DNA of 64,000 nucleotides from Fibrobacter succinogenes (GTDB lineage: Bacteria > Fibrobacterota > Fibrobacteria > Fibrobacterales > Fibrobacteraceae). Made by a program: the position numbers and the translations under genes. Below are positions 50,847-59,448 of this stretch, one piece after another. Position 1 is the first letter of the stretch; the number at the start of each line of letters is the position of its first letter. The notes beneath the pieces are model-generated. The model did not search any database. It saw only the letters and a list, made by a program, of their open reading frames with translations, and was not told the origin of the DNA. The DNA is taken from contig CADCDO010000063.1 of assembly GCA_902800345.1 (NCBI GenBank), positions 1 through 64,000 of the forward strand. The letters run 5' to 3'.

Positions 50847-51869
50847 TTGTTCGGACTTTTTTCTTGTGATATTGGTATCGATCTGGGTACTGCAAATACG
50901 CTTGTCCATGTGGCTGGACAGGGCATTCTCATTAATGAACCGACTGTGATTGCGGTGGACCGCAAGAGCAACCGTGTGACTGCTATTGGCTCCGAAGCTA
51001 AGAAAATGCTGGGCCGTACTTCGGGCGAAAGCCGTGCGATTCGCCCCATGCGCGATGGCGTGATTGCCGACTTCGAGCTTGTGGAAACTCTTTTGCAGAC
51101 GTTTATCAAGCGTGTGCAGCGCTACCCGCTGTGGGTGGTGAAACCGCGTGTGGTGGTTGGCGTTCCGAACGGGATTACCGAAGTGGAAACGCGCGCCGTG
51201 ATTGATGCCGCAAAGATGGCTGGCGCAAAGGAAGTCCACCTGGTGCATGAACCGATGGCTGCCGCTATCGGCATGGGCATCCCGGTCGAAGAACCTGTCG
51301 GCAACATGATTGTGGATATTGGCGGCGGTACGTCCGACATCGCCGTGATTGCCTTGAACAAATCTGACTGCAACGGCTCCGTGCGCGTGGGCGGCGACGA
51401 AATGGACGAGGCTATCGTGCGTTACCTGCGTACGATGTACAACCTCTGCGTGGGCGAAAGCACCGCTGAACAGATCAAGATCCAGATTGGCTCTGCAAGC
51501 CCGCTCGAAGAGGAATTGACGATGGAAGTCAAGGGTCTCGACTTTATTGCGGGTATGCCGCGTACGATTCCGATCGGAAGCGCCGAAATCCGCGAAGCCA
51601 TCAACGAGCCGGTCACGTCGATTATCGAAGCGGTGAAGCAGGCACTGAGCATTACGCTCCCGGAACTTTCCGCCGATATTTACGACAAGGGCATTATCCT
51701 CACGGGTGGCGGTTCCCAGCTGCGCGGTCTTGACGAACGTATCCGCAAGGAAACGGGTCTTTCCGTGAACGTGATTGACGATCCGATGACGTGTGTTTGC
51801 AAGGGTGCTGCCCGCATTCTTGAGGACTTGGACAAGTACCGTCCTGTCTTGATAGCCTCCTCTACGTAA
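50847..51869 (+). CDS. mreB: Actin-like shape protein
   Basis: MreB is the bacterial actin that guides lateral wall synthesis at the inner membrane. 340 residues: DIGIDLGTANTLVHVAGQGI (8-27), adenosine motifs VDIGGGTSDIAVIALN and GIILTGGGSQLRGLDERI. The start is TTG 50847, after gaggg; translated as MFGLFSCDIGIDLG it matches the family N-terminus (GLFS/DIGIDLGTANTL). The GTG/TTG start is unusual for such a highly expressed gene. mreC follows after 20 bp. Confidence 0.96.
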   Translation: MFGLFSCDIGIDLGTANTLVHVAGQGILINEPTVIAVDRKSNRVTAIGSEAKKMLGRTSGESRAIRPMRDGVIADFELVETLLQTFIKRVQRYPLWVVKPRVVVGVPNGITEVETRAVIDAAKMAGAKEVHLVHEPMAAAIGMGIPVEEPVGNMIVDIGGGTSDIAVIALNKSDCNGSVRVGGDEMDEAIVRYLRTMYNLCVGESTAEQIKIQIGSASPLEEELTMEVKGLDFIAGMPRTIPIGSAEIREAINEPVTSIIEAVKQALSITLPELSADIYDKGIILTGGGSQLRGLDERIRKETGLSVNVIDDPMTCVCKGAARILEDLDKYRPVLIASST

Positions 51870-51889
51870 TTTTTAAAATTTGCACTTCG

Positions 51890-52717
51890 ATGCTTAGAGC
51901 TTTTCGCTTTATTGTCGATTTGTTTACCCAAAGGCATGGCGTTGTCGCTTTTGCCTTTTTTCTCGTTTTGGGAATCCTGTTGCGCGAGGCTTCGACTCAG
52001 GTCCGTGAAAGCGTTGTCGAAAGCGCTCTTTCGACTGTTTTTTACCCGGTGCAGCTGCTGGCCTCGTCCATCAACGACTTCAAGAACTTGCAGGCGGAAA
52101 ATGACCACCTGAAAGCGGAAAACGCGAGGCTTAGGCAGGAAACTTACCACGCAAGCGAAGGCTTGCAGGAACTCGCGAGGCTCCACACGCTTGTGCGCTT
52201 TGACGACAAGTGGGACTATCCGATTGTGACATCCCGCGTGGTGGGGCATAACCCCGGCCGTTTTCTTACGACGCTTGTCATCAACCGCGGGACGTATCAC
52301 GGCGTCAAGGACAACATGCCGGTGATGTCGATGAACGGGCTTGTCGGGAAGATTTCGAAGGCGATGATGACGCATTCCAGGGTGCAGCTTCTAGTCGATC
52401 CGAACCTCAAGCTCTCCGTGCTCGAACGCCGTACGCGCGTGGTGGGCTTTCTGGAATCGATGGACGGTCATCTGCTTTCGGCGATGATTCCCTCCCATGC
52501 GGGCGTTGCCGAGGGCGATACGCTCATTACCTCTGGACTGGGCGGCATTTTTCCCAAGGGTATTCCTGTGGGTACGGTCCGTTCGGTTCGCAAGGCGGAC
52601 CTGGACGTGATGAGTCTCATGGACGTGGAACCCTTCCAGGAATTTTCCACGCTTGAAGAAGTCTTCGTGATGCAAAAGGAACCGGATTGGATTATCCAGG
52701 AGTTGCTCGATGAGTAA
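51890..52717 (+). CDS. mreC: Rod shape-determining protein MreC
   Basis: 275 residues: N-terminal membrane helix (GVVAFAFFLVLGILL), a coiled coil (LQAENDHLKAENARLRQET), and the MreC beta-barrel core (VTSRVVGHNPGRFLTTLVIN, VSMNGLVGKISKAMMTHSR, GDTLITSGLGGIFPKGIPVG). MreC lies in the periplasm and links MreB, PBP2 and MreD. The stop overlaps mreD start by 8 bp. Confidence 0.95.
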   Translation: MLRAFRFIVDLFTQRHGVVAFAFFLVLGILLREASTQVRESVVESALSTVFYPVQLLASSINDFKNLQAENDHLKAENARLRQETYHASEGLQELARLHTLVRFDDKWDYPIVTSRVVGHNPGRFLTTLVINRGTYHGVKDNMPVMSMNGLVGKISKAMMTHSRVQLLVDPNLKLSVLERRTRVVGFLESMDGHLLSAMIPSHAGVAEGDTLITSGLGGIFPKGIPVGTVRSVRKADLDVMSLMDVEPFQEFSTLEEVFVMQKEPDWIIQELLDE

Positions 52718-53195
52718 TTATGGATGGTTGAGGACGCTTCTCTTTTTTGTCATCGTGTTCACCGTGCAATCGACGGTGGGCGAATGGCTCCAGATTTTGG
52801 GCATAGGGCCCGATTTCGTGGTCATCTTCGTGGTGTCCGTGGCTCTCCGCTTCGGGGCCGCTACGGGTTGTTTATGGGGCTTCCTGGCGGGGTTCACGCA
52901 GGACGTGTATGCCCCGGTGGAATGGCTTGGCGCGAATTCAATCGCGATGACTATCGTGGGGTTTGCCGTAGGGCAGCTCGAAGAGCGGTTCCTCACGCTG
53001 AATTTACCTGCAAAAGTAGGTGTCCTTGGGTTAGCCTTTTTTGTGAACGACATGTTCTATTTCCTCATCACGGGCCTCGAAAAGGACGTGGTGACGACGC
53101 TTTTTGTGACAAAGACGGTGCCGGAATGCCTTTACACCTTGGTTATCGGTGGCATTTTGTTCTATCTCTCTTCGGGGAAGAAGGCGAATGTATAA
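52710..53195 (+). CDS. mreD: Rod shape-determining protein MreD
   Basis: 161 residues with about five membrane segments (TLLFFVIVFTVQSTVG, GPDFVVIFVVSVALRFGAAT, GCLWGFLAGFTQDVYAP, VGVLGLAFFVNDMFYFLI, LYTLVIGGILFYLSSG). The order after MreC and the GFLAGFTQDVYAP motif mark MreD. It overlaps both neighbours (mreC stop and mrdA start), indicating translational coupling. Confidence 0.9.
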   Translation: MSNYGWLRTLLFFVIVFTVQSTVGEWLQILGIGPDFVVIFVVSVALRFGAATGCLWGFLAGFTQDVYAPVEWLGANSIAMTIVGFAVGQLEERFLTLNLPAKVGVLGLAFFVNDMFYFLITGLEKDVVTTLFVTKTVPECLYTLVIGGILFYLSSGKKANV

Positions 53196-55038
53196 CGATA
53201 CTTCGGAGAACGAGGCTAGAGTCCGCAGAAACTGGAACGTCCTGATTTTTTTGGCCGGGACGGTAATTCTTTTCTCGATTATATTGTTCAAACTGTTTTC
53301 GTTGCAGTATATCCACTACGAAGAAAATTTCCAGCGTTCCGAGAACAACCGCTTGAGAAGAATCGAACTGATTGCAGACCGCGGCTACATTTACGACCGG
53401 AACGGCAACGTCTTGGTACGGAACCGCCCCTCGTACCAAATAGCCCTCCAGGCGCTTGAAATGCCGAAAAAAAAGGCTGACAGGGATTCCGTGTTTAAAA
53501 GGCTTCTGGGTATCCGCGATTCATTGGGTGTACGTCTTTTCGATTCGCTCATGCTCGATACGGCGTTTCAGCGCATTCGCTGGGTGAGGACGCATCCGGT
53601 CCGCATTCTGGAAGATGCGACGATGGAGCAGGTGGCGGTCATTGAAGAGCATTCGACGGAACTGCCTGGCGTTTCCGTGATTATCGAGTCTCGTCGAGAA
53701 TACCCGTACGGGACGCTTGCTTCGCATGTACTGGGCTATACGAGCGAAATTTCGGAAGAACAGTTGAAACTTCCGGAGTACGCCTCGTATTCGCAGGGCG
53801 ACCGTATTGGGCAGAAGGGGTTGGAGCAGGAATATGACAAGGAATTCCGCGGGAAAAACGGTCTCAAGCTGGTCGAAGTCAACGCTTCGGGGCGCGAAGT
53901 GCGGACTCTTTCGGATGTGGGGGCGTTGATAGAGCCGCAGGCGGGGCTTCATATGATTTCGACCATCGATTTGAAATTGCAGAAGGTGGCCGAAGCTGCG
54001 ATTCCCGATACGGCTAGGGGTGCCCTAGTCGCGCTGGACCCTCGCAACGGCGAAATCTTGGCGATGGTTTCGTCGCCGCGCCTGGACCCTAACATTTTTT
54101 CGCTGAAGCGACGTGAACGCAACAAGGGCTGGGCGCACGTGGCGCTCGATTCCATGAGGCCGCTCACGAACCGTGCTATTTCGGGCGTCTATCCGCCGGC
54201 GTCTGTCTTTAAGCTCGTGACGGCGGGGGCGGGCCTTGAAAATGGAATCATTTCGGAAACAAAGTATTACCCGAAATCCTGCACGGGCGGCTACCAGTAC
54301 GGGGCTCGTTACCAGAAATGCTGGGGCGTGCATGGCAACTTGAACGTGGTGCATGCGCTTCGCCTGTCGTGCGACGTGTATTTTTACCAGGCAGGTCTCG
54401 AAATCGACATGGCTCGTATAAATGAATTTGCGCGCCGCTTTGGTTATGGCGAAAAACTGCTCGGTGTGGATATCCCGGGGGAACGAGCGGGCTGGCTTCC
54501 GGATTCCGCATCGTTTAACCAGAGGAACAAGCGCCTGGGCTGGCGTTGGGCGCGTGGACTTATCCTGAATTTGGCGATTGGGCAGGGACAGATGGTGACT
54601 CCTTTGCAGCAGGCCGTTTTTGTAGGGTCGCTTGCTACGAACAAGGGCGTCTATCGTCCGCATTTCATGAAGGAACTGCGTGATGCCCAGGGCAACGTGG
54701 TGCGCCGTTTTGAACCCGAAATTATCCGTTCCGGGACGATGAAGCCCGAGACGCACCGCGTGCTGATGAACGCGATGGACTCCGTGGTGAACCATCCGGG
54801 CGGAACCGGGAAGAGGGGTGCTGTGCCCGGAATTCGCGTGGGCGCAAAGACTGGGTCCGGCGAATGGAAAAAGGGGCAGAAAACGCATGCTTGGTATGCG
54901 GCGGTTGCGCCTCTCGATGATCCGCAGATTGCCGTTGCGGTGGTGATGGAAGCTGCCGGAGGCGGAGGCTCCGTGGCTGCTCCGATAGCCCGTAAAGTAT
55001 TGATGGCATTTTTCGGGAAGGAGGAAGAGGAAAAATGA
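53188..55038 (+). CDS. mrdA: Penicillin-binding protein 2
   Basis: PBP2 is the transpeptidase of side-wall elongation. The best start is ATG 53188 (MYNDTSENEARVRRNW), inside mreD, with gggaagaagg before it; open frame continues to 53149. 616 residues: membrane anchor (VLIFLAGTVILFSIILF), dimerisation domain (IADRGYIYDRNGNVLVRNRP, ESRREYPYGTLASHVLGYTS), transpeptidase with SxxK (PPASVFKLVTAGAG), SCDVYFYQ and the KTG box (VGAKTGSGEW). The TGA overlaps rodA's ATG. Confidence 0.96.
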   Translation: MYNDTSENEARVRRNWNVLIFLAGTVILFSIILFKLFSLQYIHYEENFQRSENNRLRRIELIADRGYIYDRNGNVLVRNRPSYQIALQALEMPKKKADRDSVFKRLLGIRDSLGVRLFDSLMLDTAFQRIRWVRTHPVRILEDATMEQVAVIEEHSTELPGVSVIIESRREYPYGTLASHVLGYTSEISEEQLKLPEYASYSQGDRIGQKGLEQEYDKEFRGKNGLKLVEVNASGREVRTLSDVGALIEPQAGLHMISTIDLKLQKVAEAAIPDTARGALVALDPRNGEILAMVSSPRLDPNIFSLKRRERNKGWAHVALDSMRPLTNRAISGVYPPASVFKLVTAGAGLENGIISETKYYPKSCTGGYQYGARYQKCWGVHGNLNVVHALRLSCDVYFYQAGLEIDMARINEFARRFGYGEKLLGVDIPGERAGWLPDSASFNQRNKRLGWRWARGLILNLAIGQGQMVTPLQQAVFVGSLATNKGVYRPHFMKELRDAQGNVVRRFEPEIIRSGTMKPETHRVLMNAMDSVVNHPGGTGKRGAVPGIRVGAKTGSGEWKKGQKTHAWYAAVAPLDDPQIAVAVVMEAAGGGGSVAAPIARKVLMAFFGKEEEEK

Positions 55039-56282
55039 GTTCCGGCCGTTTTTTGGACAAATCGTTAAAGTTCGATTGGTTCTTCATTGGCGTCACGGTT
55101 TCGCTCATGACGTTGGGTGTTTTTCTAGTTTATTCGGCGACGGTCAGCGAAGAAATCGTTTTTTACGACACGCACTGGTTTAGGCAGATTATTTACTTCT
55201 TGGTGGGGATTGCCATCGCGGTGGGGCTTGTCTTTGTGAAGATTGACTGGCTCAAGCGTGCTGCGGTCCCGTCTTACGTGATTGCGTTGGTGTTGCTTTT
55301 GTTCGTGCTTTTCTTTGCGGGAGACGTCAAGGGGGCGGGGCGCTGGATAGACTTGAAGGTCATCAAGCTCCAGCCGTCGGAATTTGCAAAGATTGCGTAC
55401 TTGGTTACCATTTCGTACTGGCTCTCGAAACACCCTGTGAGTTTGCACCAGCTAAAGACCTTTGTGGTTCCGCTGGGGCTTTTCATCGTGCCTTTTGCGC
55501 TTGTGCTTAAGCAGCCGGACTTGAGTACAGCGCTTGTGTTCACTGCCGTTACCTTGGTCGGATTCTTTTTTGCAGGGCTTACCTTTACGGACATGTTCCT
55601 GATTTTGAGTCCTGTGTTTTCGGTGCTTTTTTCGCATTCGCAGTCCATGGTGTTCCAGGTTTTATGGGGCGTGCTCATTTGTCTAGTCGTCCTGTCGGTT
55701 GCCCGCAGACATTTGCCCAAGAAACTTGCGGGCGTGATTATAGCGACGAACATCTTGGCCGGTTATGCGAGTTCCATGGTCTGGAACATGCTGGAACCGC
55801 ACCAGCAAAAGCGAGTGAATACGTTTCTCGATCCGATGAGCGACCCGTTGGGAGACGGCTACCAGGTGCTGCAGTCGCTGACTGCTATCGGAAGTGGCGG
55901 TATTGGCGGCAAGGGGTTCGGGAACGGCTCGCAGACGAACCTCTCGTTTTTGCCCGAAGAACATACGGACTTTATTTTTAGCGTCCTCGGGGAACAGTTC
56001 GGCTTTGTCGGGTGCGTCATGGTCCTTGTGCTTTTCGCTTTGTTCCTGTGGCGAGCGTCCTCGATTTGCAAGACGAATGACGATCCGTTCGTGACGCTTT
56101 TGACGATGGGCGCCTCGACGATTTTCCTGTTCCATATCACGGTGAACATCGCGATGACAATAGGGCTTATGCCGGTGACAGGGCTTCCGTTGCCGTTCCT
56201 TTCGTATGGTGGCTCGTTTGCGCTCGTTTGCATGTTCCTTGTGGGGCTGTTGATGTGCCTCAGGTATCAGGGGAATAAGTAG
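55035..56282 (+). CDS. rodA: Rod-shape glycosyltransferase RodA
   Basis: RodA is the SEDS peptidoglycan polymerase that works with PBP2. 415 residues, about ten membrane segments, with SEDS motifs KGAGRWIDLKVIKLQPSEFA, FLDPMSDPLGDGYQVLQSL, IGSGGIGGKGFGNGSQTNLS, LPEEHTDFIFSVLGEQFGFV, and LPFLSYGGSFALVCMFLVGL at the end. It closes the mreBCD-mrdA-rodA operon by overlapping mrdA in ATGA. No terminator is visible; repeat DNA follows. Confidence 0.96.
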   Translation: MSSGRFLDKSLKFDWFFIGVTVSLMTLGVFLVYSATVSEEIVFYDTHWFRQIIYFLVGIAIAVGLVFVKIDWLKRAAVPSYVIALVLLLFVLFFAGDVKGAGRWIDLKVIKLQPSEFAKIAYLVTISYWLSKHPVSLHQLKTFVVPLGLFIVPFALVLKQPDLSTALVFTAVTLVGFFFAGLTFTDMFLILSPVFSVLFSHSQSMVFQVLWGVLICLVVLSVARRHLPKKLAGVIIATNILAGYASSMVWNMLEPHQQKRVNTFLDPMSDPLGDGYQVLQSLTAIGSGGIGGKGFGNGSQTNLSFLPEEHTDFIFSVLGEQFGFVGCVMVLVLFALFLWRASSICKTNDDPFVTLLTMGASTIFLFHITVNIAMTIGLMPVTGLPLPFLSYGGSFALVCMFLVGLLMCLRYQGNK

Positions 56283-56425
56283 TTTGTAGAACTTAGAGCT
56301 TAGTAGGCAGTAGGCGGTAGGGACTTAGACGAGAGAACGGCGCTACGCGCCTACAGACGAAAGACGAGAGACGCGTCATCCTGAACGCAGTGAAGTATTA
56401 GCTGGTAGAACTTAGAGCTTAGGGG
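56283..56425. repeat. Family C repeat words after rodA
   Basis: tagaacttagagcttag occurs at about 56286 and again near 56405, separated by gacgagagaacggcgctacg and gaaagacgagagacgcgtca. Related words are at 58998-59012 and 59163-59175. No gene is supported. Confidence 0.6.
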
Positions 56426-56570
56426 CGTCATCCTGAGTGTAACGAAGACAACTCAGAAGGCGAGCGTTGCAAAAATGAGTTTACTCATTTTTATAATCGA
56501 GCCGAAGAGTTGGGGCTTTAGCCCAGCGATAAATAACTGGATCCTTCGTACCTTCGGTCCTCAGGATGAC
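56426..56570. repeat. Family A inverted-repeat element, short copy
   Basis: The ends are cgtcatcctgag and ctcaggatgac. It shares gaagacaactcagaaggcga and gagccgaagagttggggctt with the copy at 17249-17470, but one hairpin module is replaced by aaaaatgagtttactcattt. Confidence 0.8.
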
Positions 56571-56727
56571 TGCTTCGAGGGATGTTCCTCTTTGCATTCC
56601 TAATCCCTACAACCTAAAACCTAATCCCTAAAAGTATATTAACGAAATTTTTACAGTCCAATAGTCCGAAAAAAGCGTGTTATAGAAATGAGGCGCAAAT
56701 GGCGCCGATTTTATAACAGGAGTCTAT

Positions 56728-57474
56728 ATGGGCGTTTTGAGGACGGTTTCAAATTTTGTCTTTGGGATGGAGTGCCTCGGGTGCGGATCTTCGTCGGAGA
56801 GGCTCGACCCGTGGCTTTGTCCTGCTTGTGCTACTGAACTTGTACGCGAATCGGCTTTGCCTGCGTTTCCTAACGAGGATACGTTCTGCCTTTTTCCGAT
56901 GCGCCCGTTGACGAGGCGGCTTGTGCATGCGCTCAAGTACCGGAACATTCCTGGGCTTGCGTCTTATCTGGTGCGGCATTCGTCAGCGGTGAAGCGCGGA
57001 ATGGTGGGGCAGGAACTTTTGATGCTTGCGCAACCGCTCCACTTTGCGCCTGTGCCTTTACATAGGGCGAGGTATCGCGAACGCGGGTACAACCAGGCTG
57101 CACTTTTGGCTGCAGCGCTTGCGACGGCGACTGGCGGCAAACTTTGTCGCATGCTCAGACGCAGGACTTTCGTCGTCTCGCAAACCAAGCTTTCGAAGGA
57201 AGAACGCGAGATGAACGTTGCGGGGGCGTTCGAGATGGCTCGTTTGCGGGAAATCCCCATGCGTGGTAGTATTGTCGTTGTCGATGACGTGTTTACGACG
57301 GGGGCGACGACTTCGGCGTGTCTTGCCGCTTTTGGCGCGAATTTTCCGCTTCCGCTTAAAGTCTGTACATTGCTTTATGACGAGCCTTCGACGGCAGCCG
57401 CCGACTTTGCCGCGGACTGCCGGGCGGATTGGGACGGGATGGTTAGACGAAAGAACGCCGCTTTGCGGCTATAG
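56728..57474 (+). CDS. ComF-family phosphoribosyltransferase-like protein
   Basis: 248 residues. The N-terminal zinc site is CLGCGSSSERLDPWLCPAC. Then LVHALKYRNIPGLASYLVRH, FAPVPLHRARYRERGYNQAA and the PRPP-binding motif SIVVVDDVFTTGATTSACLA. ComF proteins take part in natural transformation, helping move or process single-stranded DNA. A Gly-Arg-rich tail (RADWDGMVRRKNAALRL) is present. ggag precedes ATG 56728. No other competence genes are near. Confidence 0.9.
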   Translation: MGVLRTVSNFVFGMECLGCGSSSERLDPWLCPACATELVRESALPAFPNEDTFCLFPMRPLTRRLVHALKYRNIPGLASYLVRHSSAVKRGMVGQELLMLAQPLHFAPVPLHRARYRERGYNQAALLAAALATATGGKLCRMLRRRTFVVSQTKLSKEEREMNVAGAFEMARLREIPMRGSIVVVDDVFTTGATTSACLAAFGANFPLPLKVCTLLYDEPSTAAADFAADCRADWDGMVRRKNAALRL

Positions 57475-57652
57475 ACGAGAGACTAGAGAGGAAAATGGCG
57501 AATGCATAGAGATCTGTCATTCTGGAGGGAGGCCTGGCCCCTGTAAAGGAATAGGGCGACTGATAGAAGCATTTTTTATGGACTCTATCGGCTTTGCAAG
57601 CCTCCTGAGAGACAAAATCAGTCTGCTACACATTATATTTGCGGATGATTGC
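57475..57652. other. Gene-free spacer between comF and tRNA-Ser
   Basis: Starts with ggctatagacgagagactag (family C-like), and holds a tgtcattctggaggga box at 57516-57531. Nothing else stands out. Confidence 0.4.
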
Positions 57653-57678
57653 AAAAAAGCTCCCCGAAGGGAGCTTTT
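57653..57678 (-). terminator. Rho-independent terminator of tRNA-Ser
   Basis: On the minus strand aaagctccc, loop, gggagcttttttt, directly downstream of the tRNA. Confidence 0.85.
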
Positions 57679-57679
57679 A

Positions 57680-57760
57680 CGGAGGAAGAGGGACTCGAAC
57701 CCCCAAGCCTTACGGCGGCGGTTTTCAAGACCGCTGACTTACCAATTAGCCTATTCCTCC
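57680..57760 (-). tRNA. tRNA-Ser (anticodon TGA)
   Basis: On the minus strand: acceptor ggaggaa/ttcctcc with discriminator g, D-arm ggct/agtc around aattggta, anticodon stem gcggt/accgc around cttgaaa, variable arm of 13 nt with gcc/ggc pairing, T-arm ggggg/ccctc around ttcgagt. TGA reads UCA serine. The 81-nt length is short for a Ser tRNA because the variable arm is reduced. CCA is not encoded. Confidence 0.9.
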
Positions 57761-57823
57761 AATTGGTGCGCAAGTCAACGATACTTTGCATTTTGAGCGG
57801 ATTTAACTATTTTTTTACATACC

Positions 57824-58999
57824 ATGGCCTATCAAGTAAATGATACCGATCTTAGGGACAGTCAAGTCGCAGACCTTTTGTTTGAGTATATGCCCAAAAT
57901 TGCCGCCGAGCATCGGACGGACAGCCTGCTACTTCTCATGGCCGACCTGGGCAGGCGCATCGTCCAGGCGGACCGCTGCTCCTTGTGGCTGATTGACGAA
58001 GAACGCAACGAACTGTGGACCAAGGTCGCCCATGGTGTGAATGAACTTCGGATTCCGCTTACTGCTGGCTTTGTCGGTTATTCCCTCAAGACCGGTCAGC
58101 CGGTTTTGGTCGAGGATGCCTATCAGGATTCCAGGTTCGACCGCCGTAGCGACTTGAAGAACAACTACCACACGACATCCGTCATGACGATGCCTATGGA
58201 AAGCGAAGGACGCGTGATGGGCGTGTTCCAGGCCATCAACAAAATTGGTGATAACGTGTTCTTCTCGCAAAAGGATCTGGAACACCTGAAACTTATTTCG
58301 GTTTATTCTGCAAAGACAATAGAATCGGCGATTCGCGCCCAGAAACTGGAGCACAAGGCCGAAGAGCTTGAATCTGCGCATATGGAACTTATCCGCATCT
58401 TGGGTGAAGTGTCTGAATTCCGCAGCCAGGAGGTGGGTGACCACATCCATCGCGTTTCGGAGATTTCCAGGATGCTCGCGCGTTATTACGGTCTTTCCGA
58501 AGAACAGCAGAAATTGATATACTACGCCTCGCTTCTCCATGATTTGGGCAAGGTCGGCATACCGGATATGGTGCTCAAGAAGGAAGGCCGCCTGACGGAT
58601 AGCGAATATACCCAGATGAAGAGCCATTCCGTTATCGGGCGAACGTTGTTGCGTGATTCCAGGACGGACCTGCTCCGCATGGCGGCTGACATTGCTGGCG
58701 CTCACCATGAACGCTGGAACGGAAATGGTTACCCGGATCGGCTTGAAGGCGAAAATATTCCGCTTGCGGCGCGCATTTGCTCCGTGGCTGATGTCCTGGA
58801 TGCCCTTGCGTGCCCTCGTTGCTATAAAACGGCCTGGTTGGAGGAGCACGTCAGGGAAGAGATGAAAAAGTCCAGAGGGACATATTTCCAGCCGGAACTC
58901 ATCGATATCCTTATGGATCATTGGGACGAATTTTATTCCTGCTACAAGCCGAACGGCATGTTCATCAAGAAAGGCCTCTTGCCGCCTGTGAAAGCATAG
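57824..58999 (+). CDS. GAF-HD-GYP signalling protein
   Basis: 391 residues. A GAF domain spans ~35-180 (RCSLWLIDEERNELWTKVAH, GFVGYSLKTGQPVLVEDAYQ), then a short coil, then an HD-GYP domain: LLHDLGKVGIPDMVLKKEGR near 240-259, HSVIGRTLL, HHERWNGNGYPDRLEGENIP near 295-314, ICSVADVLDAL. HD-GYP enzymes hydrolyse cyclic di-GMP (and some act on related dinucleotides). HD and GYP residues are intact. No clear ribosome site lies before ATG 57824. It may be regulated through the GAF sensor. Confidence 0.92.
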   Translation: MAYQVNDTDLRDSQVADLLFEYMPKIAAEHRTDSLLLLMADLGRRIVQADRCSLWLIDEERNELWTKVAHGVNELRIPLTAGFVGYSLKTGQPVLVEDAYQDSRFDRRSDLKNNYHTTSVMTMPMESEGRVMGVFQAINKIGDNVFFSQKDLEHLKLISVYSAKTIESAIRAQKLEHKAEELESAHMELIRILGEVSEFRSQEVGDHIHRVSEISRMLARYYGLSEEQQKLIYYASLLHDLGKVGIPDMVLKKEGRLTDSEYTQMKSHSVIGRTLLRDSRTDLLRMAADIAGAHHERWNGNGYPDRLEGENIPLAARICSVADVLDALACPRCYKTAWLEEHVREEMKKSRGTYFQPELIDILMDHWDEFYSCYKPNGMFIKKGLLPPVKA

Positions 59000-59178
59000 T
59001 CGGTAGAACTTAGGGACGTCATCCTGAACGGCGAAGCCGTGAAGGATTCAGTGAAGGTATGGGCTATGGGCTCGGTCGCCTGCGTTCTCCACAAAGTGGA
59101 TAACTCTACTAAGACACTAAAGTGTCAAGTATCGTTTACCTTTGGGGTATGGGATTTTAGTTGGTAGAACTTAGGAAT
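59000..59178. repeat. Repeat-word region after the HD-GYP gene
   Basis: tagaacttagggacgtcatcc at 59004 onward, with tgaacggcgaagccgtgaag, then ctaagacactaaagtgtcaa (a short palindrome tgacactttagtgtc-like) and ttggtagaacttagg at 59161-59175. Family C words. No gene is supported. Confidence 0.5.
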
Positions 59179-59212
59179 TCTGATGTGAGCCATGTCACGT
59201 CAGATTTTTTTT
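59179..59212 (+). terminator. Hairpin terminator
   Basis: tctgatgtga, loop, tcacgtcaga (one mismatch), then tttttttt. It closes the HD-GYP side of the gap. Confidence 0.8.
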
Positions 59213-59261
59213 ATTTACGTTGAACTTTTTGAAGAAATGGTCAAAATTGCCGAAAATAAAG

Positions 59262-59288
59262 AAAAAACCTCGGTTTTCACCGAGGTTT
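59262..59288 (-). terminator. Rho-independent terminator (minus strand)
   Basis: aaacctcgg, loop, ccgaggttt with an A-run on the plus strand (T-run on minus). It sits 6 bp beyond the 3' end of the tRNA-Phe fragment, as if it once ended that tRNA. Confidence 0.8.
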
Positions 59289-59293
59289 CTTCG

Positions 59294-59342
59294 TGGTTCC
59301 GATTGGAATTGAACCAACGACACGCGGATTTTCAGTCCACTG
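59294..59342 (-). pseudogene. 3' fragment of tRNA-Phe
   Basis: On the minus strand the sequence has an anticodon arm (gtgga, ctgaaaa, tccgc; anticodon GAA), variable loop, T-arm (gttgg, ttcaatt, ccaat) and the 3' acceptor strand cggaacc plus a. The 5' acceptor strand and D-arm are missing; upstream is an A/T run (ttttaaaaataaca). This is the size of fragment often left at integrase attachment sites. Confidence 0.8.
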
Positions 59343-59448
59343 TTATTTTTAAAAAAAACTACTAAATTTAATGGTGTTGGATGGACAAAGAGGTGCCTCA
59401 TGGTATTTTTCCATGGGGAAATGTGTTCTTTATTTTTAGGTGGTCATC

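Noticed and set aside
57218-57843. Plus-strand frames of 192 and 64 codons over the tRNA-Ser region
   Set aside because: They run through comF in another frame and across a tRNA and its terminator. No ribosome sites or domains are seen.
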